DNA from: Acidimicrobiales bacterium
GTDB lineage: Bacteria; Actinomycetota; Acidimicrobiia; Acidimicrobiales; SZUA-35
NCBI GenBank assembly: GCA_041394265.1
Contig: JAWKIO010000005.1
Coordinates: forward strand, 620,001-684,000
DNA: 64,000 nt
Reading direction: 5' to 3'
A program made the translations under genes and the position numbers. The notes below the pieces were generated by a model. It was not told where the DNA came from. It searched no databases and saw nothing but the letters and a program-made list of their open reading frames with translations. Position 1 is the stretch's first letter, and each line of letters starts with the position of its first letter. Positions 11,229-19,308 of the stretch are shown piece after piece.

Positions 11229-13337
11229 TCAGCGATCGGGGCGCTCGTTGTTTTCGGCGGCCGCGACGAGCGAGGGCGGCAGCGGGCGCGCATGCACGAT
11301 GCCCAGGTGCTGCACCGGACGGGTCATCGCCACATAGAGCCGCAACAGACCGGCGTCGAGTTCGGCGATCGCCGCCGGCTCGACGACGACGACGGCATCG
11401 AACTCGAGCCCCTTCACCGCATCCGGATCGATCAGCGCCACCGCTGCGGCGCCCGGCAACGAGCCGCGCCCAACCCGGTCATGAGGAATCTCAGCCGACT
11501 CGAGCGCAGCGGCAACGAGTTCGAGGTCGGCGTCGACGGCGATGACCGCCAGGCTCTCGGTCTGCTCCCGCAGCACCGCAACCTCCTCGACGACGCTCGG
11601 ACCGAGGTGGTCGCTCGTCGTCGACACGATCAGCGGATCGGTACCCCCGGGCCGGATCGATCGGGTCGGGGTGATCTCGGGGGTTGCGACGGGTAGCAGC
11701 CGGTTCGCCAGGTCGAGAATGCTCGCCGGGACGCGGTAGCCGACGGTCAGTTCGACCACTCGAGCGTTCTCGTCGCCCCGCTGTTCGCTGAGCAGCTCGA
11801 TCGATCGCTCCCAGCTACGAACGGCGACGGGGCTCGTGGCCTGGGCGAGGTCGCCGAGAATGGTCATCGATCCGCGTTCGGCCCGGCGAGCGAGCAGTCG
11901 AAGGTTCATCGCCGAGTGGTCCTGCGCCTCGTCGACCACGAGGTGTCCGTAGGTGGTCGGCACCCCAACGGTACGGTCGACCACTTCATCGATCACACCG
12001 AGATCGGCTGCGGTCCACCGCTCGTCGGTTGCCTTCTTGGTCGCCGTTCGGGCCAGCTGGACGATTTCGTCAGGATCGAGGACACCCTTGGCCGCCGCAG
12101 CAAGCTTGCGCTTCGAGCTGTACATCTCACGCACGACGACCGGGGCGGAGAACGCCGGCCAGCTCCGGTCGAAGTCCTTCTTGAACTGGGCGTCACGGTT
12201 GACCCCGGCGACGAAACCGGGCTGGCCACCCGGGTCGACACCCGGTCGCTCACTGTGCCGACGCCACGCCTCCTGGACGATCATCTGGCGGAAGATGTCA
12301 CGGGCGGCGTTGAGCGGCAATCGTCGTGCCAACGCCGTCTTCTGCAGCTGCTCGATATCGACGGCATCGAAGCGGATCACCGCGACCCCTGAACGCAACT
12401 CGAACCCCTCGGCAGGCACCGAGATCTTGGCCATCAGGAAGCGATCGATGACCTCGACCATGCGACGGTCGCCCTTCACCACTGCGACGGCGTCGGGGTC
12501 GACGGCTCGCACCGGGTAGCGAGCAGCCATGAGCCCGGGCACGGTGGCTTGCACCACCGCCGACTCGCCGAGTGAGGGCAGCACGTCGGCGATGTAGCGG
12601 AGGAAGAGCGGGTTCGGTCCGACGACGAGAATCTTGCGCTCCTCGAGATGATGGCGATGCTGGAAGAGCAGGAAGGCCGCCCGGTGGAGACCGACGGCGG
12701 TCTTCCCCGTTCCCGGTCCGCCCTGGACCACCAGGAGTTCGTCGAGATCGGCGCGGATGATCTCGTCCTGCTCGGCCGCGATCGTGGCGACGATGTCTCG
12801 CATCTGCCCGCTGCGAGCCCGTTCCAGTTCGGCGAGCAGCGGATCGGGCAGACCGCCGTGGCTGTCACCGTCGGGATCGGTCAGGTCCTCGTCGAACACG
12901 GCGACGAGCGTGCGATCGTCGAGGCTGAAGCGACGGCGGTTGGTGAGTCCGCAGGGATCGACACTGGTCGCTCGGTAGAACGGTGCCGACACCGGCGCTC
13001 GCCAGTCGACGACGACCGGATCGCCACCGGCGTCTTCCACGTGGCGGCGGCCGATGTACCAGTGGTCGCCGGGAGATCCGACACGCACCGGCTCCTCGTC
13101 GATCCGACCGAAGCTGAGCGGACCGGATCCCGCAGAAAGCTCGGCCTCGCGCTTGCGAAGATGCCACTGGGCGATGCGAGCGTCGGCGGTGTTCTCGTCT
13201 CGGACCGCTCGATCGGTGACTTCGCGCGCCGCACGAGCTCGCAACAACATCGCATCGAGGCAGGCGTAGGCGTGGTCGATGACGAGCTGTTCGCTGGCGA
13301 TGAGTGGGTCGGGCGCGTCGGCCAAAGACTCACTCAT
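11229..13337 (-). CDS. helD: HelD-like UvrD-family ATPase (RNA polymerase recycling helicase)
   Basis: A 702-residue protein. The N-terminal 65 residues are an Ala/Arg/Glu-rich helical region as in HelD's RNA-polymerase-channel arm. Walker A is GGPGTGKTA (206-214), Walker B is VVDEAQDHS, and the late helicase motifs include VELTVGYRVP and VKGLEFDAVVVV, with LYVAMTR at the end. HelD proteins pull stalled RNA polymerase off nucleic acid using ATP. The ATG at 13337 overlaps the preceding stop (ATGA), and the N-terminus from there matches the family, so the much longer open frame upstream is not used. Length fits the actinobacterial class. Confidence 0.85.
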   Translation of the reverse strand: MSESLADAPDPLIASEQLVIDHAYACLDAMLLRARAAREVTDRAVRDENTADARIAQWHLRKREAELSAGSGPLSFGRIDEEPVRVGSPGDHWYIGRRHVEDAGGDPVVVDWRAPVSAPFYRATSVDPCGLTNRRRFSLDDRTLVAVFDEDLTDPDGDSHGGLPDPLLAELERARSGQMRDIVATIAAEQDEIIRADLDELLVVQGGPGTGKTAVGLHRAAFLLFQHRHHLEERKILVVGPNPLFLRYIADVLPSLGESAVVQATVPGLMAARYPVRAVDPDAVAVVKGDRRMVEVIDRFLMAKISVPAEGFELRSGVAVIRFDAVDIEQLQKTALARRLPLNAARDIFRQMIVQEAWRRHSERPGVDPGGQPGFVAGVNRDAQFKKDFDRSWPAFSAPVVVREMYSSKRKLAAAAKGVLDPDEIVQLARTATKKATDERWTAADLGVIDEVVDRTVGVPTTYGHLVVDEAQDHSAMNLRLLARRAERGSMTILGDLAQATSPVAVRSWERSIELLSEQRGDENARVVELTVGYRVPASILDLANRLLPVATPEITPTRSIRPGGTDPLIVSTTSDHLGPSVVEEVAVLREQTESLAVIAVDADLELVAAALESAEIPHDRVGRGSLPGAAAVALIDPDAVKGLEFDAVVVVEPAAIAELDAGLLRLYVAMTRPVQHLGIVHARPLPPSLVAAAENNERPDR

Positions 13338-14491
13338 GGCTGCGAGGCAGGCGGCGCGCCAGTCGGATCGACATCGGTGATCGACGGTTCGATGGCGCCG
13401 CCGAGATCGGCGTAGAGCAAGCCCAAGCCTCCGCCGACCAGTGCGGCAAAAGCGCCGGCAACCAGGCCGCTGATCACCTGGCCGATGCCGAAGGCTGCAG
13501 CGTTGTCGCCGACGACCTCGCCAAAATCGATGACCCGGTCGGCCATCGTCAGCTCCGAGCCACCACCGAGCAGCGGCGCAGTGAACAGACTGGCGATGAA
13601 GATCATGGTGAAGCCGATCAGCGCCAGCATCGCCAACCGCTTGATGACCGCACGGGTGGCACCGTTGGTGAGGGCGATGCTGCGCCCGATCCCGCCCTGG
13701 CCGACCGGCGCGATGAGCGCCATCAGCGGAGCGAACCCGATGCGGGCGAGTCCGGCAAGGAGGCCGACGAAGACCGCGACGAACGCGAAGAGGCCGAGCA
13801 CCGGGATGACGGCGGCGATCACGCCGAGCGGCAGCACCACGATGAGGTACAGCACCACGAAGGCGGCGAAGAACGCCACGATCGAGCCGATGAGGCGAGG
13901 TGCTCGAACGCCCGCTTCGCGCAAGGTGTCGGACCACGACTCGGGCACGCCGGTTCGAGCGGCAAGGACGTGGCGGGCGGCGCACGCCGCCAACGCGATC
14001 TTCGCCGCCATCGACAACACCGACACCCCGAGCGCAACGGCGATCCACGACGTGGCACCATCGACGCTGACGGAGTCGTCGTCGTTGAAGGTCAGGACGA
14101 GGTCTCGTACGGCAACCCAAGTCGATCCGGCCGCGATGAGGTCGATCGCGAAGGTCAGGACCACCAGCATCGTGAACAAGTGACCGGCCTGGTCGATGAC
14201 CAGCCGGAAGGTCTCCGACATCCACTGATTGATCGCCGGGAGCCGGTCGCCGGCCTGCGACGGGTCGTGCAAGTGAACGGCGTCACCGAACTGCGGTGGC
14301 GGCGGCGCGCTCGGTGACGGTGGACCGCTGCGTTGTGACGGTGCCGGAGCGCCGGGATCCCCGTCGGGGTAGGGCGCAACGTGTTCGGTCCAGCGTTGAC
14401 CGTCCCAGTAGCGCAACTGGGACCCGTTGGGGTCGGGGTACCAACCGGCGACGGGCTGGTTCGGTTCGGAGGGAGGTGTCGGCGTGGTCAT
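13334..14491 (-). CDS. DUF2510 domain membrane protein
   Basis: A 385-residue protein. Residues 14-41 form a DUF2510 motif (AGWYPDPNGSQLRYWDGQRW), a short aromatic module common at the N-terminus of actinobacterial membrane proteins. A Pro/Ser linker to about residue 75 follows, then six or so hydrophobic helices between 100 and 370 with Gly/Ala-rich packing, resembling glycerophosphoryl-diester-phosphodiesterase-type membrane domains. No catalytic residues are evident. Both ends overlap neighbouring genes by four bases (ATGA), so it is translationally coupled between the EEP phosphatase and HelD. Function is unknown. Confidence 0.75.
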   Translation of the reverse strand: MTTPTPPSEPNQPVAGWYPDPNGSQLRYWDGQRWTEHVAPYPDGDPGAPAPSQRSGPPSPSAPPPPQFGDAVHLHDPSQAGDRLPAINQWMSETFRLVIDQAGHLFTMLVVLTFAIDLIAAGSTWVAVRDLVLTFNDDDSVSVDGATSWIAVALGVSVLSMAAKIALAACAARHVLAARTGVPESWSDTLREAGVRAPRLIGSIVAFFAAFVVLYLIVVLPLGVIAAVIPVLGLFAFVAVFVGLLAGLARIGFAPLMALIAPVGQGGIGRSIALTNGATRAVIKRLAMLALIGFTMIFIASLFTAPLLGGGSELTMADRVIDFGEVVGDNAAAFGIGQVISGLVAGAFAALVGGGLGLLYADLGGAIEPSITDVDPTGAPPASQP

Positions 14492-15480
14492 GAGGTGCGG
14501 TGCTCGTCGAACGGTGGTCGGTCGTCGAACTCGGCGACCACGCAGGCGTGGTCCGATGCTACGACGCCGTCCACCGGTTCTGAGCCCGCGACCCAACAGG
14601 CGACCGGATTGCCGGTCGGCTTCGGTCGGGGCCAGGAGGTGAACAGGTAGTCGAGGCGGCGGCGAGGCCACTGGGCGTCGCTCGAGTGGGGATTGTCTCG
14701 GGTCCAGGTGAACCCGTCGCCGTCGCCGCAGGCCGCCCAGGCGTCGGTGAACACGCGGACGGCGTCGCCGTGGTCGCTGTACCCCGGCGCGAGGCCGACC
14801 AGTCGTCGTACCTCGTCGGAATCGGGGGTGGCGTTGAGATCGCCGCCGAAGATGAGGGGTCGGTGTTCGTCGGGTGGGGCGTCGAGCAACGCACCCAGCC
14901 CGCGATGGTGCTGGTCGAGCCAATGGACAAGATCATCGAGCTGGGCTTGTCGTAGCCGCGAGTCGTCATAGCGCCATTCGAGATGGGTCGTGGCAACGGG
15001 TTGTGGCCCGTCGGGGTGATCGAGCAGCGCCCAGAGTCCGGTGCGGTGAGCCGGTCTGCCGGATCGATCGGGGAGGTTTCGCTGATCGGCGTCGAGCACG
15101 GGCCAGCGGGAGAGAATCGCATTCCCGAACGAAGTTCGGGACGTGTCAGAGCCGAACGAAGTTCGGGACGTGTCAGAGCCGAACGAAGTTCGGGACGTGT
15201 CAGAGCCGAACGAAGTTCGGGACGTGTCAGAGCCGAACGAAGTTCGGCCGGTGTGAGAGCCGAACGACGTTTGGGAGGTGTGGTTGGTGGTGGCGACCCA
15301 GTGCATCCCGAGGTGATCGGCCAGGTCTTCGGCCTGATCGTGATGATCGGCGGTGGGGCCGAACACCTCCTGGAGTAGTACGACGTCGGCGTCGATGTCG
15401 GCCAGCGCCGCACGAATGGCCGGTTGGCGTTCCTCCCATGGCCCGAAGCGCCACCACAGGTTCCAGGTTGCGACTCGCAT
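14488..15480 (-). CDS. endonuclease/exonuclease/phosphatase-family protein with internal 9-residue repeats
   Basis: A 330-residue EEP-fold hydrolase. The start MRVATWNLWW is preceded by GGGAGGAGG. Conserved blocks are ATWNLWW, VLLQEV, GNAILSRWP, THLEWR, FGGDLNATPDSDE, RRRLDYLFTSW and ASDHACVVAEF; these give the Asn, Glu, Asp/Asn and terminal Asp-His catalytic set. The family hydrolyses phosphodiesters in DNA, phospholipids or inositol phosphates; the substrate is unknown. Between residues 65 and 118 the core is interrupted by five or six tandem copies of a 9-residue unit (TSFGSDTSR) just before the GNAILSR strand. No signal peptide is evident. Confidence 0.82.
   Translation of the reverse strand: MRVATWNLWWRFGPWEERQPAIRAALADIDADVVLLQEVFGPTADHHDQAEDLADHLGMHWVATTNHTSQTSFGSHTGRTSFGSDTSRTSFGSDTSRTSFGSDTSRTSFGSDTSRTSFGNAILSRWPVLDADQRNLPDRSGRPAHRTGLWALLDHPDGPQPVATTHLEWRYDDSRLRQAQLDDLVHWLDQHHRGLGALLDAPPDEHRPLIFGGDLNATPDSDEVRRLVGLAPGYSDHGDAVRVFTDAWAACGDGDGFTWTRDNPHSSDAQWPRRRLDYLFTSWPRPKPTGNPVACWVAGSEPVDGVVASDHACVVAEFDDRPPFDEHRTS
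15127..15288 (-). repeat. 27-bp in-frame minisatellite in the EEP gene
   Basis: Four identical contiguous 27-bp units (15127-15153, 15154-15180, 15181-15207, 15208-15234) are followed by a diverged fifth (15235-15261) and a strongly decayed sixth. The unit length keeps the frame, adding nine residues per copy. Each exact unit contains CGAAC-gaa-GTTCG, a small inverted repeat. Four identical copies next to decayed ones indicate recent slippage or unequal exchange. Confidence 0.95.
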
Positions 15481-15551
15481 GTGTCGCCTCCTCCCCTCTT
15501 CGGCGCTCGTGGCGCCGGGCCAGGCCGATGCCGAGTGACGAGGGTACCCCG

Positions 15552-15571
15552 AAGGCGGAATTGTTTCGCCT
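15552..15571. promoter_or_regulatory. imperfect palindrome upstream of whiB
   Basis: AGGCGGAA-ttg-TTTCGCCT (15553-15571) pairs at seven of eight positions. It lies in the 218-base divergent gap between the EEP operon and the whiB-like gene and could be a dimeric-repressor site. The assignment is speculative. Confidence 0.3.
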
Positions 15572-15698
15572 GCTCCTTGGTTGGTGCATCCATCGAGGGA
15601 ATTCGGGCGAAAGGTGTTTCGTACAAGGTGTGACCGGAAAGGACGAGCCCGTTCCGGTAGCGCTGTCGCCACCGCCCCACCAGCAGAAAGTGACCGTC

Positions 15699-16055
15699 AT
15701 GGACACCGAGTTCACGCTTCACCCCGACACCGACGTGGCTTGGCAGGACCTCGCCATGTGCAAGGGGGTGACCCATGTGTTCTTCGGTCCCCAGGCGGAG
15801 CGTCCCGAGCGGCGGGTCGAACGTGAGGCACTTGCGCTCACGTACTGCTTGTCCTGCCCGGCGATCCTGCCGTGTCGGCGCAACGCCAGACTCAACCATG
15901 AACACGGCTTCTGGGGCGGCGAGAACGACGAGCAGCGGGCGGCGGCCGGCTACGCCCCCCGCTCGCCGAGCCGCCGGGCGGTCATCGAGGCTCGTGACCG
16001 GTCCAAGCGGACGGTCGAGTACTCACTCGAACAGGCAGGTGCCACCGCCCGCTAG
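15699..16055 (+). CDS. WhiB-family iron-sulfur transcriptional regulator
   Basis: A 118-residue Wbl protein. The four cluster cysteines are visible: one in LAMCKGVTHVFF, then CLSCPAILPC (C-x2-C-x5-C). The turn GFWGGENDEQR corresponds to the G[VI]WGG element, and a basic tail (SPSRRAVIEARDRSKR) would contact DNA. The [4Fe-4S] cluster senses NO/O2 and the protein acts with the primary sigma factor. A GTG at 15690 would add three residues. It is divergent from the EEP/DUF2510/helD operon and nine bases upstream of the ferrochelatase gene, suggesting cotranscription with haem synthesis. Confidence 0.85.
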   Translation: MDTEFTLHPDTDVAWQDLAMCKGVTHVFFGPQAERPERRVEREALALTYCLSCPAILPCRRNARLNHEHGFWGGENDEQRAAAGYAPRSPSRRAVIEARDRSKRTVEYSLEQAGATAR

Positions 16056-16064
16056 GTTGCGGAC

Positions 16065-17084
16065 GTGTTCGATGCGCTCCTGATCCTGTCGTTCGGCGGC
16101 CCGGAGGGTCCCGACGACGTGATGCCGTTCCTGCGCAATGTCACTCGGGGGCGCAACGTGCCCGATGAACGGCTGGCGGTGGTGGCCGAGCAGTACGCGC
16201 TCTTCGGCGGCGTCTCACCCATCAACGATCACAATCGAGCGCTGATCGCTGCGCTCGAAGCGGAGTTCGAGACGCACGGCGTCGACCTTCCGATCTACTG
16301 GGGAAACCGGAACTGGCACCCCTATCTCGCCGACACGGTGGCGCAGATGGCCGACGACGGTGTGCAGCACGCGCTGGTCTTCGCCACCTCGGCCTTCAGC
16401 TCGTACTCCGGCTGTCGTCAGTACCGCGAAGACCTCGAGCGAGCGGCGGTACCGGGAGGCCCCACGCTCGACAAGCTACGGCTCTTTTACAACCACCCCG
16501 GCTTCCTCGAACCGGCGGCGGCCAATGTCGCCGAGGCGTTGGCGCAGTTCGATCCCGATCGACGGCCCCGGTTGCTCTTCACGGCGCATTCGGTGCCGAC
16601 GGCGATGGCGGCGACGTCTGACTATGTGTCCCAGCTCGAAGAAGCTGCGGCGATCGTTGCCGACCTCGCCGGCTACCGCGGCGAGTGGGACCTGGTGTTC
16701 CAGTCGCGAAGTGGGCCACCGCAGGTGCCGTGGCTCGAACCCGACATCGGCGACCACCTTCGCTCCCTTGCCGCCGACGGCGTCGACGAGGTCGTGGTGT
16801 GCCCGCTGGGGTTCGTCAGCGACCACATGGAAGTGCTCTACGACCTCGACACACTCGCCGCCTCGGTCGCCGACGAGGTCGGCATCACGATGGTGCGGGC
16901 CGCCACCGTCGGCAACGCGCCGGCGTTCGTGTCGATGATCCGAGCGCTGGTCGAGGAACGCCGCAACGAGGCACCGCGCCTGTTTCTCGGAGCGTCGGGG
17001 CCGTGGCCCGACAGCTGCCCCGAGGGTCACTGTGCGGTGCCCGAACGCCCGACAGGTCGTCCCGGTGGACGACCTTCGAGCTGA
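16065..17084 (+). CDS. cpfC: ferrochelatase (coproporphyrin ferrochelatase, CpfC/HemH family)
   Basis: A 339-residue enzyme starting at GTG 16065. The N-terminus LLILSFGGPEGPDDVMPFLR, the GNRNWHPYLADTV block and VCPLGFVSDHMEVLYDLD, which carries the conserved metal-pocket His and Glu region, identify the family. In Actinobacteria this enzyme inserts iron into coproporphyrin III before HemQ decarboxylation. Cysteines in SGCRQY and in SCPEGHC near the C-terminus are in the regions where actinobacterial enzymes ligate a [2Fe-2S] cluster, but I cannot confirm the full set of ligands. It follows whiB by nine bases. Confidence 0.9.
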   Translation: MFDALLILSFGGPEGPDDVMPFLRNVTRGRNVPDERLAVVAEQYALFGGVSPINDHNRALIAALEAEFETHGVDLPIYWGNRNWHPYLADTVAQMADDGVQHALVFATSAFSSYSGCRQYREDLERAAVPGGPTLDKLRLFYNHPGFLEPAAANVAEALAQFDPDRRPRLLFTAHSVPTAMAATSDYVSQLEEAAAIVADLAGYRGEWDLVFQSRSGPPQVPWLEPDIGDHLRSLAADGVDEVVVCPLGFVSDHMEVLYDLDTLAASVADEVGITMVRAATVGNAPAFVSMIRALVEERRNEAPRLFLGASGPWPDSCPEGHCAVPERPTGRPGGRPSS

Positions 17085-17106
17085 GCGAACCGTCGGCGGG
17101 CTCAGC
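17080..17106. terminator. hairpin between convergent cpfC and GH16 genes
   Basis: GCTGAGC (17080-17086) pairs with GCTCAGC (17100-17106), a 7-bp stem with a 13-base loop spanning the 17-base gap between convergent stop codons. It is a plausible bidirectional terminator without a U-tract. Confidence 0.4.
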
Positions 17107-18658
17107 CGAGCAGGAGGTCGTCGAGCGCGGTGAAACGGGCGTCGACGATCGTCATCGAGGCACTCGACCACCCGAGATCGGGATACGCGGCAGGCACCAT
17201 CGATGATCCCCACCACGGGCTGGTGGGACCAAGGAGACGGTCGCCGGCAAGTGTGCCACCGACGGCCAGGTTCACCACGAGCCGCATGGGTGCGGCACGG
17301 TGCGGGCCCTCATCGGCGGTGGCCGGCCCGGTCATCCGATCGATCTCGACGCCGTCGATCGACCAGATGAGGAGGCCGGGGCGACGGTCGATCGCAATCG
17401 TGTGGGTGCCACCATCGGCGATCGTCGGGATGTCGTTGGCGGTCGACGCCGAACGCAGACGCTCGTCGAACCAGTGGACAGAGGTCGACACTTCGGTGTC
17501 GCCCGACGTCTCCAGGAGATCGATCTCGTGATAGCTCGGCGTGTCGTAGCCATCACACATGCCCGGGGCGACGCAGGCCTCCGCGTCGAGAAGCCAGACC
17601 GCCGGCCACAGCCCGCCACCGACCGGGATGGTCACGTCGACCTCGAGCAGTCCCCAGCCGAAGGTCGCCTGCGAGATGACCATGCCCGAGTCGAACGGCG
17701 CTCGATCGACCCGTGGCTCGGGATGGGGACTCGCGGTCAAGATGACGCGCTCGTCGGTCCGGGTCACCGAGGTGTCGCGGTACTGCTGCGCTTCACCATT
17801 GGTCCAGCCGACCGCACCCTCGGCCGGGGTCAGCCAGTGGGGCTCGGTCCGATCGAGCGGTCCGGTGATCCCGGCGATCCAGGCGTCGATCGGCCGGTCG
17901 GGGGTGAGCGCAAGCGAAGGATCGACGTACGCGAGCCTCGACCCCGGTCCGGCGCAGCCCCGCTCCCCGACCAACGGCACGCGGTCGAGACAACCGTAGG
18001 TCCAGTCGGCGACCGTTGCCCGGTCGACCACTCGATCGAGGACGACGGCGTCGGTCGATGCGCCGGCAACGATCCGAGGCTCGAGCCCAACCGATCGGGC
18101 CAGCGACATCACGGCGTCGGTGCGATCGACGCTGAGGGTGGCGAGGCGACCATCCAGGCTGCCGCCGAGTTCGACGATGGCAGCGAGCGTCGCCACCCGC
18201 TCATCGAGCGGTGCGTCGAGCGACAACGCCGGCGCGGGCCCGGTGCCGACGATCTCGAAATCACCGACCCGCTCGACCGACTGACCGGCGGCGTAGGCAC
18301 CCGCCATCGACCGTTCGATGGCGAGCGGGGTCCCGTCGTCGCTGGGGTCGAAGCTCAGCCGCCAGCCGGTGTCGGTCGCCGTGCCAATGGCCGTGTAGTA
18401 GCCCGCGAGCGTCGCGGCAGCGTGCTCATCGACCCGCTCGACGCGGTGACCGGTCTGTGACAGCAGCTCGTCGGCGGTATCGATCGCACCCGACGACAAC
18501 ACGGGATCGACATCGGCGAAGACCGGGAGCGTTCGGTCCGTGGTCGTCAAGGCCACGACGACGGCAAGCGCCGCCGACGCGACCGCAATCAGGAAGAAGA
18601 GCGCCGAGTGCCGAGAGGGAGTGAGCTCACCCTGCTCGTGGGCGCGCAGAACGGTCAT
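17102..18658 (-). CDS. membrane-anchored glycoside hydrolase family 16 protein with unidentified N-terminal region
   Basis: A 518-residue protein. One N-terminal transmembrane helix (ALFFLIAVASAALAVVVAL) would anchor it with the bulk outside. The C-terminal 230 residues are GH16: the catalytic signature HEIDLLE (ExDxxE) supplies nucleophile and acid/base, and WPAVWLLDAE and LVVNLAVGG are family blocks. Such enzymes cut beta-1,3(4)-glucans, agars or carrageenans. The roughly 240 residues between the anchor and GH16 match no domain I recognise. The ATG at 18658 is preferred over GTG 18718 for its proximity to the anchor, but no clear ribosome site decides it. Confidence 0.78.
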   Translation of the reverse strand: MTVLRAHEQGELTPSRHSALFFLIAVASAALAVVVALTTTDRTLPVFADVDPVLSSGAIDTADELLSQTGHRVERVDEHAAATLAGYYTAIGTATDTGWRLSFDPSDDGTPLAIERSMAGAYAAGQSVERVGDFEIVGTGPAPALSLDAPLDERVATLAAIVELGGSLDGRLATLSVDRTDAVMSLARSVGLEPRIVAGASTDAVVLDRVVDRATVADWTYGCLDRVPLVGERGCAGPGSRLAYVDPSLALTPDRPIDAWIAGITGPLDRTEPHWLTPAEGAVGWTNGEAQQYRDTSVTRTDERVILTASPHPEPRVDRAPFDSGMVISQATFGWGLLEVDVTIPVGGGLWPAVWLLDAEACVAPGMCDGYDTPSYHEIDLLETSGDTEVSTSVHWFDERLRSASTANDIPTIADGGTHTIAIDRRPGLLIWSIDGVEIDRMTGPATADEGPHRAAPMRLVVNLAVGGTLAGDRLLGPTSPWWGSSMVPAAYPDLGWSSASMTIVDARFTALDDLLLG

Positions 18659-18762
18659 CCCCTCACTATCGACCGTCCGCCGACCAACCTGAGCCAGCGC
18701 ATCCGTGGTGCCGGGCACCGTCCTCGACCGCCGCCCGTGGCCAGTGGTCCTAAGGTGAGGCG

Positions 18763-19140
18763 ATGCGCCAACCCATCGTCAGCCCGACAGCGAACTCGGT
18801 CGGGCCCTACAGCCACGGCATCGATGCCGACCCGTTCGTCTACTGCTCGGGTCAGACCCCCGTCGACCCGGCCACCGGCTCACTGCTCGACGGTGACGTC
18901 GGAGCCAGGACACACCGGTGCTTCGACAATCTGTTCTCGGTGCTCGAAGCGGCTGGACTCGGGCCGGAGCACGTGGTGAAGGTCAACGTGTATCTCACCG
19001 ACATGGACGACTTCGCCGAGATGAATGCGGCCTACGCCACTCGCTTCGAGCAGCCGTTTCCCGCCCGCACCACCATCGGCGTGGCCTCGCTGCCCCTCGG
19101 CTCCAACGTCGAGATCGAACTCATCGCCCGCCGCCCCTGA
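18763..19140 (+). CDS. RidA-family enamine/imine deaminase
   Basis: A 125-residue RidA/YjgF protein. NSVGPYSHGI, VYCSGQTPVD, VVKVNVYLTDMDDFAEMNAAY and the C-terminal signature GVASLPLGSNVEIELIA are all present, and the conserved Arg of FPARTTI is in place to bind the imine carboxylate. RidA hydrolyses reactive 2-aminoacrylate and related imines released by PLP enzymes. It is a trimeric cytoplasmic protein. It stands alone between the divergent GH16 gene and the convergent ABC1 kinase. Confidence 0.9.
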   Translation: MRQPIVSPTANSVGPYSHGIDADPFVYCSGQTPVDPATGSLLDGDVGARTHRCFDNLFSVLEAAGLGPEHVVKVNVYLTDMDDFAEMNAAYATRFEQPFPARTTIGVASLPLGSNVEIELIARRP

Positions 19141-19226
19141 CACGACCGCCCCCGGCCCTGCCCCCGCCGTCCGGCCCCACCGCACCACCGCACCAACCTC
19201 CGGGGCACCGTCCAAAATCATCCAAC

Positions 19227-19266
19227 CTCCGGGGTTCTGCGCGGCTGAGCGTACGCAGCCCCGGAG
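19227..19266. terminator. long hairpin between convergent ridA and ABC1 kinase
   Basis: CTCCGGGG (19227-19234) plus CTGCG (19237-19241) pair with CGCAG (19254-19258) plus CCCCGGAG (19259-19266), giving 13 bp with a 2-base bulge and a 12-base loop. It lies in the 168-base convergent gap. The flanks repeat the words CCAACCTCCGGGG and CCCCGGCAGTTGG, so a larger cruciform is possible. Likely a bidirectional terminator. Confidence 0.55.
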
Positions 19267-19308
19267 CTTTGGCTGGATTGGACGTAGCCCCGGCAGTTGG
19301 ATGAGCAG

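Noticed and set aside
13338..14225. Possible 296-residue N-terminal extension of HelD
   Set aside because: It is out of frame with the well-supported DUF2510 gene it overlaps, is rich in Arg/Gly/Ser, and the ATGA-coupled ATG at 13337 fits the family start.
15127..15288. CRISPR array
   Set aside because: Units are contiguous without spacers, in frame within an enzyme gene, and no cas genes are near.
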